This document shows, one piece after another, positions 27,398-36,891 of a stretch of 64,000 nucleotides of DNA; the first letter of the stretch is position 1, and each line of letters opens with the position of its first letter. Position numbers and translations under genes: made by a program. Source of the DNA: Ga0077536 sp035325705 (lineage in GTDB: Bacteria > Pseudomonadota > Gammaproteobacteria > Ga0077536); contig DAOKZI010000004.1 of the NCBI GenBank assembly GCA_035325705.1, forward strand, positions 124,001 to 188,000. Reading direction: 5' to 3'. The notes under the pieces are model-generated. The model worked only from the letters and a program-made list of their open reading frames with translations. It searched no databases and was not told the origin of the DNA.

Positions 27398-29146
27398 GTG
27401 ACGGACGCCGCGCGGCGCGAGCTGCTGTTCGAGGCGGCGAAGAGCGTCCGCGAGGCCTTCGTCAAGTACAACGACAACTTCGGGCGCATCACGCGCCGCG
27501 CCAAGCAGCGCTTCGAGGCGCGTGACTGGCGCGGCGCCGAGCGCGACTTCAGCGAGCGCCTCGAGCTCTACACCAAGTCCGTCGACCGCCAGGTCGCCGC
27601 GCTGCAGCGGCTGCTGGGCCCGCCGGCCAGGACTCGCGAGCTGTGGCCGCTGCTCAAGCAGACCTTCGGCGCCCGCGTCGACGGCATCCCGGACGGCGCC
27701 TTTTCCAAGACTTTCTTCAACTCGATCAGCCGGCGCATCTTCCAGACCGTCGGCATCGATCCCGAGACCGAATTCCACGACATCCGCTTCAACATCCGCG
27801 ACGCGCAGCGGCACGTGCTGGAATGTCGCAGCTATCTGAACTGGGGCGATCTGCGCGAGCTGCTGCGGCAGCTCCTGAACGACTGCGATTTCGCCGTGCC
27901 CTACGCCGATTTCGAGGGCGACGTCTCACGCATCGAGCACGACATCGAGCACTACGCCGCGCAGGACGGCGCCGCCGCCGACGAGCTCTTGCGCCTCGAT
28001 TTCCTACCGGCCGTGTTCTACCAGTCCGCGCGCGCCTATCTCATCGGCAAGGTGTTCTGGGATGCGCGCGAGGCGCCGCTCGTGATCGCGCTGCGCAACG
28101 ACGACGACGGCATCAAGGTCGATCAGATCATGATGTCCGTCGACGAGATCAGCATCCTCTTCGGCTTCACGCGCTCGTACTTCTTCGCCGATCTCGAGCC
28201 CGTCGAAGGCGCGGTCTACTTCATCAACTCGCTGCTGCCGCACAAGCCGATCGACGAGCTCTACACCGTGCTCGGCCGCATTCGCCAGGGCAAGACCGAG
28301 CGCTACCGGCAGTTCTCCAATCACCTCGCGACCTGCCACGACCGCTTCGTGCACGCGCCGGGCGATCGCGGCCTGGTGATGATCTGCTTCACCCTGCCGT
28401 CCTACGATCTGGTGTTCAAGGTCATCCGCGACAAGTTCGGCTTCCCGAAGAACACGAGCCGCCAGGAGGTCATGGAGAAGTACCAGTTCGTGTTCCGGCA
28501 CGATCGCGCCGGCCGCCTGATCGACACGCAGGAGTTCATGGACATCGAGTTCCCGCTCGCGAAGTTCGAGCCGGCCGTGCTCGAGGAACTGCTCGACGAA
28601 GCGGCGGAGAGCGCGCGCGTCGAGGGCGACATGCTGGTGCTGAAGCACCTCTACGTCGAGCGCCGCCTGCGCCCGCTGAACCTCTTCGTGCGCGAGGCGC
28701 CGCGCGCGGCGGCCGAAGCGGCCGTGATCGACTACGGCCAGGCGCTGCGCGACCTCGCCTATGCGAACATCTTTCCGGGCGATCTGCTGATCAAGAATTT
28801 CGGCGTGACGCGCCACGGCCGCTGCATCTTCTACGACTACGACGAGCTCTGCCTCGTCACCGACTGCAATTTCCGCGAGCTGCCGGAGTCGCCGTTCGAG
28901 GAAGACGAAATGCGGCCGCGGCCCTGGTTCCACGTCAACGCCAACGACGTCTTCCCCGAAGAGTTCATACGCTTCCTGGCCTTCGACGACGGCCTGAAGC
29001 AGGTCTTCGCCGCGCGGCACGCGGATCTCCTGACCGTCGAGTTCTGGCGCGAGGTGCAGCGCCATCACCTGGCGGCCCAGGGCAGCGAGCGCCGGGGCCC
29101 GCCGCACGCGCAGCCGCGGCCGCGCGCACGTCCCGCATTCAGTTGA
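27398..29146 (+). CDS. aceK: Isocitrate dehydrogenase kinase/phosphatase AceK
   Basis: Bifunctional enzyme that inactivates Icd by phosphorylation and reverses it, setting the split between the TCA cycle and the glyoxylate shunt. The 582 residues match the family length. The N-terminal regulatory helices start near RELLFEAAKSVREAFVKYND. The kinase part has the glycine-bearing APGDRGLVMICFTLPSYDLVFKVIRD, then NIFPGDLLIKNFGVTRHGR, CIFYDYDELCLVTDCNF and RPWFHVNANDVFPEE. The start is GTG 27398, where the homologous protein begins. Unusually it follows icd directly; the glyoxylate-shunt genes aceA and aceB, its usual neighbours, are not in the window. Confidence 0.96.
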   Translation: MTDAARRELLFEAAKSVREAFVKYNDNFGRITRRAKQRFEARDWRGAERDFSERLELYTKSVDRQVAALQRLLGPPARTRELWPLLKQTFGARVDGIPDGAFSKTFFNSISRRIFQTVGIDPETEFHDIRFNIRDAQRHVLECRSYLNWGDLRELLRQLLNDCDFAVPYADFEGDVSRIEHDIEHYAAQDGAAADELLRLDFLPAVFYQSARAYLIGKVFWDAREAPLVIALRNDDDGIKVDQIMMSVDEISILFGFTRSYFFADLEPVEGAVYFINSLLPHKPIDELYTVLGRIRQGKTERYRQFSNHLATCHDRFVHAPGDRGLVMICFTLPSYDLVFKVIRDKFGFPKNTSRQEVMEKYQFVFRHDRAGRLIDTQEFMDIEFPLAKFEPAVLEELLDEAAESARVEGDMLVLKHLYVERRLRPLNLFVREAPRAAAEAAVIDYGQALRDLAYANIFPGDLLIKNFGVTRHGRCIFYDYDELCLVTDCNFRELPESPFEEDEMRPRPWFHVNANDVFPEEFIRFLAFDDGLKQVFAARHADLLTVEFWREVQRHHLAAQGSERRGPPHAQPRPRARPAFS

Positions 29147-29171
29147 CCGGCCGGCGCCGCCGCGCGGACGG

Positions 29172-29200
29172 GTGACAAAGCGGCAGCCGCTCGCTAAGAT
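29172..29200 (+). promoter_or_regulatory. Promoter of the feo operon
   Basis: GTGACA (29172-29177), a 17-base spacer and TAAGAT (29195-29200) form a plausible sigma-70 promoter with a start near 29207. The Fur-like site directly follows and would cover the transcription start. Confidence 0.45.
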
Positions 29201-29207
29201 GCCCACT

Positions 29208-29230
29208 ATTTAGAATGATTCGCATTTAGA
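29208..29230 (+). promoter_or_regulatory. Fur box
   Basis: The sequence around AGAATGATTCGCATTTAG is A/T-rich in an otherwise G/C-rich region and carries the AATGATTCGCATT pattern typical of Fur-binding sites in proteobacteria. It sits 35 bases before the first feoA start and overlaps the predicted transcription start. This is the arrangement expected for Fe(II)-Fur repression. Confidence 0.65.
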
Positions 29231-29264
29231 AGCTTCCGAGCCGCGACACGAGCTGGATCCCCAC

Positions 29265-29546
29265 GTGCGAGACGCCGTCCCTCCGCCCTCTTCCCTGGCC
29301 GACCACGGTCACGGCGTCGTCGCGGACATCGTCGACATCGACGCCGCCACGCCCGCGCTGCTCGCGCGCCTCGCGGCCCGCGGTCTGGTGCCCGGCGCCC
29401 GGCTCGAAATCCTGCGCGGCGGCGATCCGATGCTCGTGATGATCGACGACAGCCGCTGGGCCTTGACGCGCGAAGACGCCGCCCACATCAGAATCCGCCC
29501 GACGCGCCTGCCCCTGCGCTCGCGCCTGCGCGCGCTGTTCGCCTGA
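29265..29546 (+). CDS. feoA: FeoA-domain protein, first copy
   Basis: A 93-residue cytoplasmic SH3-like protein needed for FeoB-driven ferrous iron uptake. The FeoA pattern is visible in LLARLAARGLVPGARLEILRGGDPMLVMIDDSRWALTREDAAHI, the usual R-L-x-x-x-G-L-x-P-G core followed by the nucleotide-independent small barrel. The N-terminal 20 residues (MRDAVPPPSSLADHG) are extra. The start is GTG 29265. Its stop and the ATG of the second feoA share one base (TGATG), so translation is coupled. Divergence from the second copy suggests different roles for the two. Confidence 0.85.
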   Translation: MRDAVPPPSSLADHGHGVVADIVDIDAATPALLARLAARGLVPGARLEILRGGDPMLVMIDDSRWALTREDAAHIRIRPTRLPLRSRLRALFA

Positions 29547-29779
29547 TGCCGAAGACCCTCGCCGAGCTGGCCCCCGGGCAGCGGGGCACCGTGGCCGGCT
29601 ATGCGCAGCACGATGCGTTCACGCAGCGCCTGATGGAGCTCGGGATCATCGACGGCGCCGACATCGAAGTCCTGCGCTGGGCGCCGACCGGCGATCCGAT
29701 CGAGGTGCGCGTGATGGGCTATGCGCTGTCGCTGCGGCGGGCCGAAGCCGCGCTGGTCCACGTCGATGTCCTCGCCTGA
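29546..29779 (+). CDS. feoA: FeoA-domain protein, second copy
   Basis: A 77-residue FeoA with the canonical form: LAELAPGQRGTVAGY, RLMELGIIDGADIEVLRWAPTGDPIEVRVMGYALSLRRAEA, ending in the final strand VHVDVL. It is closer to textbook FeoA than the preceding gene. The ATG at 29546 overlaps the previous stop by one base, and the end overlaps the feoB start by 14 bases, so the three genes form a tightly coupled operon under the Fur site. Confidence 0.92.
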   Translation: MPKTLAELAPGQRGTVAGYAQHDAFTQRLMELGIIDGADIEVLRWAPTGDPIEVRVMGYALSLRRAEAALVHVDVLA

Positions 29780-31892
29780 CTCCCTCGCCGCGGGGGCTGC
29801 GCGCGCGGCGACGCGGCGTCCCGTCGTCGTCACGATCGGCAATCCGAACACCGGCAAGAGCACGCTGTTCAACGCGCTGACCGGCCTGCGCCAGAAGGTC
29901 GGCAATTTCCCCGGCGTCACGGTCGAGCACGTCGTCGGCACGCTGCGCCTCGCCGGGGGCGAAGTCGACGTCGTCGATCTGCCGGGCACTTACTCGCTGA
30001 GCGCGCAGTCGCCGGACGAGATGGTCGCCGTCGACGTGCTGCTCGGGCGCGTGCCCGCCGTCGGCCGCCCGGACGTCGTGCTCCTGATCGTCGATGCGAC
30101 GAACCTGCGCCGGAATCTCTTCCTCGCGAGCCAGGTGCTCGAGCTCGGCGTGCCCGTCGTCATCGCCCTCAACATGACGGATCTGCTCGCCGCCCAGGGC
30201 GTCACGCTCGATCTGGCGCAGCTCGAAGCGGCGCTCGGCGCGCCGCTGGTGCCGATCGCCGCGGCGCAGGGCACGGGCCTCGAGGCGCTGCGCGCCGCGC
30301 TCGCGCAGGCGATTGCGCAGGGCAAGCCGAGCCCGCTGCGCATCAACCCGACGCTGAAGCAGGCCGCCGACGAGCTCGCCGCGACGCTGCGCGCGCGCGG
30401 CGTCGACACTGTCCCGGCCGAGATCGAACGCGCGCTGATCGACGAGCAGGGCCATGCCGAGCAGCGGCTGCTCGCACGCGCCGGCGACTCGCTGGGCGCG
30501 GAGCTGGCGGCGCGCCGCCGGGCGCTGGCTCAGGGCCGCAGCCTCGCCACCGTCGAGGCGCGCGATCGCTATAGCTGGATCAACGCGCTGATCGCGCGCG
30601 TCGAGCGCCGCGCGGAACGCAAGCCGGGCTGGCGCGAAGTCCTCGATCGCTGGCTGAACCATCCGGTCTACGGTTCGCTCGCCTTCGTGCTGTCGATGGC
30701 CATCGTGTTCCAGTCGGTGTTCGCCTGGGCGACGCCGCTGATGGACGGCATCGACGTGGGCGCCGCGGCGCTCGGCGAGTGGGTGCGCGCGGCGACGGCG
30801 CCGGGGCTGCTGCAGAGCTTCCTGGTCGACGGCGTGATCGCCGGCGTCGGCAGCGTCGTGGTGTTCCTGCCGCAGATCGCGCTGCTGTTCGCCTTCATCA
30901 TCGTGCTCGAGGACTCGGGCTACATGTCGCGCGCGGCCTTCGTCGTCGACCGCCTGATGCGCTGGTGCGGGCTGTCCGGGCAGTCTTTCATCCCGATGCT
31001 CTCGAGCTTCGCCTGCGCCGTGCCCGGCATCATGGGCACGCGCGTGATCGCCAATCCGCGCGATCGGCTGGCGACCATCCTCGCCGCGCCGTTCATGACC
31101 TGCTCCGCGCGCCTGCCGATCTATGCGCTGCTGATCGCAGCCTTCGTGCCGCAGAAGACCTGGCTCGGCGGCCTGGTCAATCTGCAGGGCCTGGTGCTGC
31201 TCGGCTTTTACCTGCTCGGCATGGCCGGCGCGGTCTTCACCGCCTTTCTCGTCAACCGCCTCCTCTACGGCGGGCCGCGCAGCCGCTTCCTGCTCGAGAT
31301 GCCGCCGTACCGGCTGCCGCAGCTCAAGTCGGTGGCGGTCAAGCTGCTGGGTCGCGTGCAGATCTTCTTGAAGCGCGCCGGCACGATCATCTTCACCGTC
31401 GCGCTGGTGGTGTGGGTGCTCGCGTCCTTTCCGCGCGTGGACGCCGGCGACGGCCTCAGCGCGGCGCCGCCGATCGCCGAGAGCTACCTCGGGCGCGCGA
31501 GCCACGCCGTCGCGCCGGTCTTCGCGCCGCTAGGCTGGGACTGGAAGGTCACGGCGGCGGTCATCGCGTCCTTCCCGGCCCGTGAGGTCGTCATCGCGGT
31601 GCTCGGCACGCTCTACGCCGTCGAGGACGCCGATGCCGGCGGCGAGGCGCGGCTGATCGACCGCATCAAGGAGGCCAAGCGCGCCGACGGCACGCCGGTG
31701 TTCACCTTGCCGATGGCGATCGGCCTGATGGTGTTCTACGCGCTGTGCCTGCAGTGCATCTCGACGCTCGCCGTGATCCGCCGTGAGACCAATAGCTGGC
31801 GCTGGCCGCTCGCCTCCTGGCTGTACATGACGACGCTGGGCTATCTCGGCGCCTGGCTCTGCTTCCGCCTCGGCAGCGCGCTCGCGGGCTGA
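29766..31892 (+). CDS. feoB: Ferrous iron transporter FeoB
   Basis: Inner-membrane Fe(II) transporter, 708 residues. The N-terminal G domain has G1 GNPNTGKS (25-32), G3 DLPG (71-74) and G4 NMTD (136-139), followed by the helical GDI-like domain. The membrane part has two Gate-type repeats. They include EDSGYMSRAAFVVDRLM with a downstream SFACAVPGIMGTR Cys motif, and the second Gate near FPAREVVIAVLGTLYAV. ATG 29766 (MSSPDSLAAG) was chosen; it lies inside the end of the second feoA. A GCGGGC/GCCCGC hairpin at 31884-31898 covers the stop codon. No FeoC is seen. Confidence 0.95.
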   Translation: MSSPDSLAAGAARAATRRPVVVTIGNPNTGKSTLFNALTGLRQKVGNFPGVTVEHVVGTLRLAGGEVDVVDLPGTYSLSAQSPDEMVAVDVLLGRVPAVGRPDVVLLIVDATNLRRNLFLASQVLELGVPVVIALNMTDLLAAQGVTLDLAQLEAALGAPLVPIAAAQGTGLEALRAALAQAIAQGKPSPLRINPTLKQAADELAATLRARGVDTVPAEIERALIDEQGHAEQRLLARAGDSLGAELAARRRALAQGRSLATVEARDRYSWINALIARVERRAERKPGWREVLDRWLNHPVYGSLAFVLSMAIVFQSVFAWATPLMDGIDVGAAALGEWVRAATAPGLLQSFLVDGVIAGVGSVVVFLPQIALLFAFIIVLEDSGYMSRAAFVVDRLMRWCGLSGQSFIPMLSSFACAVPGIMGTRVIANPRDRLATILAAPFMTCSARLPIYALLIAAFVPQKTWLGGLVNLQGLVLLGFYLLGMAGAVFTAFLVNRLLYGGPRSRFLLEMPPYRLPQLKSVAVKLLGRVQIFLKRAGTIIFTVALVVWVLASFPRVDAGDGLSAAPPIAESYLGRASHAVAPVFAPLGWDWKVTAAVIASFPAREVVIAVLGTLYAVEDADAGGEARLIDRIKEAKRADGTPVFTLPMAIGLMVFYALCLQCISTLAVIRRETNSWRWPLASWLYMTTLGYLGAWLCFRLGSALAG

Positions 31893-31964
31893 GCCCGCCT
31901 CATCGCGCCCGTATACTAGGCAGCTCGCCGCTGCGGCGACTGCCCCACTCTGGAGATCTGTCTG

Positions 31965-33026
<1,062 letters not shown>

Positions 33027-33028
33027 AG

Positions 33029-33841
33029 ATGCGCGCGGCGGCCCTGCTGCTGGCGTTCGCCAGCCTGGCCTGTGCCGCCGCGCCGGCGCGCATCGCGTCG
33101 ATCAATCTCTGCACCGACGCCCTGCTCCTCGAGCTGGCCGATCCCGGCCGGATCGCCTCGATCACCGCGCTGTCGCGCGATCCGACGCTGTCGGTGCATG
33201 CGGCCCGCGCGCGCACACTGCCGGTCAATCACGGTCGCGCCGAGGAGCTGCTCGTGCTCGCGCCCGATCTCGTGCTCGCCGACGGCGGGAGCTCGCCGGC
33301 CACCGTGACGCTGCTGCGCCGCCTGGGCCTGAACGTCGAGACGCTGCCGACGGCGACGACGCTGCCCGAGGTGATCGCGCTCGTGCATCGCGCGGGCGAA
33401 TTGATCGGTGCGCCAGCGCGCGCCGCGGCCCTCGCCGAGCGGCTGGCCGCGCTGGCGAGGAGGCCCGCGCCCGACGCACCGCGCGCGCTGATCGTCCAGC
33501 CCGGCGGCTACGTGCCGGGCCCCGACACGCTGGGACCGACTTTGCTCGCACTCGCCGGCCTGCGCGATCTCGCCCCTTCCCTGGGTCTGGGACGCGGCGG
33601 CTTCGCGAACGTGGAAGCGCTGCTGCTCGCGCGCCCCGAGCCGATCGTGCGCGGCCGCGACGCGAATCCCGGCCGTGCGATCGCCGACGACTTCCTGAGC
33701 CATCCCGCGCTCGAGCACGCGCGTCGCGCGCATGGCGGCATGCGCGCCGTCGCCGTCAGCGACGCCGCCTGGGCCTGCGGCAGCGCCTCGCTGATCGATG
33801 CCGTGCGGGATCTGCGCGCCGCGGTCGCGGGCACGCCGTGA
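33029..33841 (+). CDS. ABC transporter periplasmic substrate-binding protein (iron-siderophore/B12 family)
   Basis: A 270-residue class III (helical-backbone) binding protein with signal peptide MRAAALLLAFASLACAAAPA. The mature start RIASINLCTDALLLELADPGRIASIT is typical of BtuF/FecB-type proteins. VLAPDLVLADGG, LNVETLPTATTLPEV and the region FANVEALLLARPEPIV support this. The ligand (cobalamin, haem or ferric siderophore) cannot be decided: no TonB-dependent receptor and no cobalamin riboswitch are nearby. It starts two bases after aroG and overlaps the permease gene by GTGA, forming a three-gene importer operon. Confidence 0.85.
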   Translation: MRAAALLLAFASLACAAAPARIASINLCTDALLLELADPGRIASITALSRDPTLSVHAARARTLPVNHGRAEELLVLAPDLVLADGGSSPATVTLLRRLGLNVETLPTATTLPEVIALVHRAGELIGAPARAAALAERLAALARRPAPDAPRALIVQPGGYVPGPDTLGPTLLALAGLRDLAPSLGLGRGGFANVEALLLARPEPIVRGRDANPGRAIADDFLSHPALEHARRAHGGMRAVAVSDAAWACGSASLIDAVRDLRAAVAGTP

Positions 33842-34827
33842 GCGCGCCGGGCCGGATCGCGGCGCTGCAGATCGCGGCCGTGCTGTGCGCGCTGCTCGTC
33901 TCGCTCGCGGTCGGCGCCGCGAGCATCCCGCTCGACACCCTGCTCGCCGCGCCGTTCGGCGGCGACGGGGATGCGTGGCTGATCCTGCGTGAAGTGCGCC
34001 TGCCCCGCGCGCTGCTGGCGCTCGCGATCGGCGCCGGCCTCGGCACCTCGGGGGCGGCCCTGCAGGCGCTGCTGCGCAATCCGCTCGCCGAGCCCGGCGT
34101 CGTCGGCATCTCCTCGACGGCCGCCCTCGGCGCCGTGCTCGCGTTCTACACCGGCCTCTCGCTGCGGCTGCCGCTTGCGCTGCCGCTCGGCGGCCTCGCC
34201 GGCGCGCTCGCGGGCACGCTGCTGATGCTGCGCCTGACGCGCGGCACCGGCGCATCGCTCGCGCTGATCCTCGCCGGCGTCGCGCTGACGACCTTCGCGA
34301 GCGCGGGCACCTCGCTGGTCTTGAGCCTGGCCCCGAATCCGTACGCCGCCTACGAGATCATCTTCTGGTTGATGGGCTCGCTCGCCGATCGCTCGCTGAC
34401 GCACGTCGCGCTCGCCGTGCCCTTCATCCTCGCCGGCCTCGCGCTGCTGCTGCACGCCGCGCGCGATCTCGAAGCGCTCGCGCTCGGCGAGGACAGCGCG
34501 CGCAGCCTCGGCGTCGACGTCGCGCGGCTCAGGCTCGCGGTCGTCGTCGGCACCGCGCTGGCAGTAGGCCCCGGCGTCGCCGTCGCGGGCTTCATCGGCT
34601 TTGTCGGCCTGCTCGTGCCGCATGCGCTGCGTCCCTTCGTCGGCTCGCGTCCGGCGCGCCTGCTGCCGCAGTCCGCGCTCGGCGGCGCGCTCGCGACGCT
34701 GATCGCCGACATCGCCTGCCGCCTGGTGCCGACGCTGGGCGAGCTGAAGCTCGGCATCGTCACGGCGCTGCTGGGCGCGCCGTTCTTCCTGTGGCTGCTG
34801 ACGCGCGAACGGCGCCTGCACGCGTGA
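33838..34827 (+). CDS. ABC transporter permease, FecCD family
   Basis: A 329-residue inner-membrane permease with about ten membrane helices. Family signatures are VRLPRALLALAIGAGLGTSGAALQALLRNPLAEPGVVGISS, and later VAGFIGFVGLLVPHALRP with the cytoplasmic coupling region. The terminal LGELKLGIVTALLGAPFFLWLL is the FecCD C-terminus. It is a single permease gene, so the transporter is probably a homodimer, as in BtuC and HmuU. The GTG start 33838 overlaps the binding-protein stop by four bases, and its own stop overlaps the ATPase gene in the same way. Confidence 0.93.
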   Translation: MSAPGRIAALQIAAVLCALLVSLAVGAASIPLDTLLAAPFGGDGDAWLILREVRLPRALLALAIGAGLGTSGAALQALLRNPLAEPGVVGISSTAALGAVLAFYTGLSLRLPLALPLGGLAGALAGTLLMLRLTRGTGASLALILAGVALTTFASAGTSLVLSLAPNPYAAYEIIFWLMGSLADRSLTHVALAVPFILAGLALLLHAARDLEALALGEDSARSLGVDVARLRLAVVVGTALAVGPGVAVAGFIGFVGLLVPHALRPFVGSRPARLLPQSALGGALATLIADIACRLVPTLGELKLGIVTALLGAPFFLWLLTRERRLHA

Positions 34828-35663
34828 GCGCGACGCCGCTGCTCGCACGCGAGGTGCTCGTCGCGCACGGCGCGCGGCGCGTGCTCGGGCCGGTGTCGCT
34901 CGCGCTCGCGGCCGGTCGCGTGCTCGGCCTGGTCGGTCCGAACGGCGCCGGCAAGTCGACGCTGCTGCGCGCGCTCGCCGGGCTCGTGCCGCACGCCGGC
35001 GCGGTCGAGCTGCTCGGCCGTCCGCTCGCCGCGACACCGGCGCGCGTCCGCGCGCGCGCCATCGGCTATCTGCCGCAGGATCCGGAGATCGCGTGGCCGC
35101 TGTCCACGCGCGAGCTCGTCGCGCTCGGGCGGCTGCCGCACGGCGAGCTCAGGGACGACGATGCGCAGGTCGCGCAGGCGCTCGGTGCCTTCGGGCTCGC
35201 GCCGCTCGCCGCGCGCAACGTGCTGAGCCTCTCGGGCGGCGAGCGCATGCGCGCGCACCTCGCGCGCCTCGCGGCCGGCGCGCATCGCGTGCTGCTGATC
35301 GACGAACCGACCGCCTCGCTGGACCCCGGCTACCAGCTCGAGGTGCTCGACTACCTGCGGCGGCTGACGCGCGACGGCGCGGCCGTGCTGATCGTGCTGC
35401 ACGATCTGCCGCTCGCCGCGCGCTACTGCGACGAGCTCCTGGTGCTCGCCGACGGACGCGGCGTCGCGCAGGGGCCGCCGGCCGCCGTGCTCGACGACGC
35501 GCTGCTCGCGGCGGTCTTCGGCGTACGCGGCATTCGCACGACCCTCGACGGCGTGAGCGCGCTGGTCGGCATAGACTCGGCGGCGACGGCGTCCCCTGTG
35601 ACGGCGCCGGCATCTAAGGTTATGCCGCATTCGACTAATCCGGCGCCGGGCCGCGGCGGATAA
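34824..35663 (+). CDS. ABC transporter ATP-binding protein (FecE/HmuV/BtuD type)
   Basis: A 279-residue ATPase driving the FecCD-type importer. Walker A is GPNGAGKST, the Q-loop is YLPQDPEIAWPLS, the signature is LSGGERMR, Walker B is RVLLIDEPTASLDP, and the H-loop is VLHDLPLAARYCD. The C-terminal 40 residues after FGVRGIRTTLDG are extra and low in complexity, and the true end may be functionally unimportant. GTG 34824 overlaps the permease stop (GTGA), completing a chain of three coupled genes. Confidence 0.93.
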   Translation: MSATPLLAREVLVAHGARRVLGPVSLALAAGRVLGLVGPNGAGKSTLLRALAGLVPHAGAVELLGRPLAATPARVRARAIGYLPQDPEIAWPLSTRELVALGRLPHGELRDDDAQVAQALGAFGLAPLAARNVLSLSGGERMRAHLARLAAGAHRVLLIDEPTASLDPGYQLEVLDYLRRLTRDGAAVLIVLHDLPLAARYCDELLVLADGRGVAQGPPAAVLDDALLAAVFGVRGIRTTLDGVSALVGIDSAATASPVTAPASKVMPHSTNPAPGRGG

Positions 35664-35697
35664 TGCGCGCATCGATTTTTTGACGGATGCGGAACCG

Positions 35698-36369
35698 ATG
35701 AGCACCCTGGTCGCGAACACGGCGAGACTCTTTGCCGAAGATCCCCTGCAAGCGCTGCGTCAGACGTCCTTCGCGGGCGTCGAGCCGCAGGACATCGTGC
35801 GCCGCGCGCTCGCCGTCGCGCGCAGGCCCGTGGTCTCGACCAATTTCCGGCCGCGCTCGGCGGCCTTCCTGCATCTGATCACGCGCATCGCGCCGGACAT
35901 TCCGGTGCTGTGGGTCGACACCGGCTACAACACGCCGGCGACCTACCGCTTCGCCGAGGCGCTCACGCGCAGGCTCCAGTTGAATCTCAAGGTGTACTCG
36001 CCGCTGGTGACCGGCGCGCGCCGCAGCGCCGTGCTCGGCGGCGTGCCCGCACTGGACGATCCGGCGCACCGCGCCTTCACCCAGGAAGTGAAGCTCGAGC
36101 CCTTCGAACGCGCGCTGCGCGAGCATGCGCCGGACCTCTGGCTGACGGGCATCCGCGGCGAGCAGACCGATTTCCGCCGCTCGCTCGGCGTGGTCTCGGA
36201 CGGCCCGCTCGGCACGCTGCGCGTCGCGCCGATCTTCGCCTGGAGCGCCGTCGACCTCGAAGACTATCTCTACGAGCACGGCTTGCCGGACAACGACGAC
36301 TACGTCGATCCGACCAAGGGCCGCGACAACCGCGAGTGCGGCCTGCAAAGCATGGGCTCGGGGATCTAG
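35698..36369 (+). CDS. cysH: Phosphoadenylyl-sulfate reductase-family protein
   Basis: Assimilatory sulfate reduction: reduces PAPS to sulfite with thioredoxin. The 223-residue protein shows the family pattern VVSTNFRPRSAAFLHLITRIAPDIPVLWVDTGYNTPATYRFAE, LWLTGIRGEQTDFRRSL, VAPIFAWSAVDLEDYLYEHGLP, and a C-terminal RECGL motif with the single catalytic-type Cys. Iron-sulfur CC-type pairs of APS reductases are absent, which favours PAPS as substrate. I use ATG 35698 (MSTLVANTARL); a TTG at 35680 is in frame but less likely. No other cys genes are adjacent, so it stands alone after the importer operon. Confidence 0.85.
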   Translation: MSTLVANTARLFAEDPLQALRQTSFAGVEPQDIVRRALAVARRPVVSTNFRPRSAAFLHLITRIAPDIPVLWVDTGYNTPATYRFAEALTRRLQLNLKVYSPLVTGARRSAVLGGVPALDDPAHRAFTQEVKLEPFERALREHAPDLWLTGIRGEQTDFRRSLGVVSDGPLGTLRVAPIFAWSAVDLEDYLYEHGLPDNDDYVDPTKGRDNRECGLQSMGSGI

Positions 36370-36374
36370 CGATC

Positions 36375-36463
36375 GTAGGTTGGCTGACGCCGTAGGTTGG
36401 GCTGACGCAGGAAGCCCAACGTTCGGCGCCCGATGTTGGGTTTCCTTCGTCAGCCCAACCTAC
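36375..36463. repeat. GTAGGTTGGG-family inverted repeat
   Basis: A truncated unit at 36375, a full unit GTAGGTTGGGCTGACGCAGG... (36392-36420) and an inverted copy (36435-36463) form a hairpin-prone pair. The family recurs at 43261-43339. The whole gap 36370-36891 holds only repeats, no gene. Confidence 0.75.
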
Positions 36464-36546
36464 GAGCTGCGCACTTCCTTCGTCAGCCCACCGGCCATGA
36501 CGCCCGCGTCACCCGCAATCCTGAAAGAGGCGCGGTGAGCCCTTCT

Positions 36547-36880
36547 CCCGGATTCCGCGCCGCTGCGCGGCGCTCCTTCCGGGCTACAAGACAAGGATCT
36601 TCGTAGCCCGGATGAGCGCAGCGAATCCGGGATCGACGCCTCGCCAGATCTCGTAGCCCGGGTGGAGCGCGCAGCGCGTAACCCGGGATCCGCGCCCGCC
36701 GTCCTCTCATGCATTCGAGAAGATCCGGCGGTGCGCGCCGAGCATGGCCGAAAGCTCTTTGCGTATCGGGCATGCCCGATCCCGGGTTCCGCTACGCTGC
36801 ACCCGGGCTACGAGAACGGGGTACGCTCTTACACGGCAACCTACATTCGTCTTTCTCTTCTTCTCCGTCGCAGCGCGCGG
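36547..36880. repeat. GTAG-REP cluster including composite element copy B (inverted relative to 8.4 kb)
   Basis: Units lie at 36547-36586 (inverted), 36603-36631 (forward), 36653-36687 (forward) and 36781-36811 (inverted). From 36653 to about 36880 the sequence is the reverse complement of the element at 8406-8620. REP, core (about 36690-36780), REP and an outer arm ending TTCTCCGTCGCAGCGCGC appear in that order, at an estimated 80% identity in the core. The second outer arm is missing. Confidence 0.75.
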
Positions 36881-36891
36881 CGCAATTCCAA

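Noticed and set aside
33029..35663. Naming the ABC importer btuFCD (vitamin B12)
   Set aside because: Family motifs fit B12, haem and siderophore importers alike. No cobalamin riboswitch, TonB receptor or corrinoid gene is adjacent, so no gene symbols are given.
35659..35664. GATAAT as a -10 box for the PAPS-reductase gene
   Set aside because: No acceptable -35 lies 16-18 bases upstream, so I did not list a promoter.
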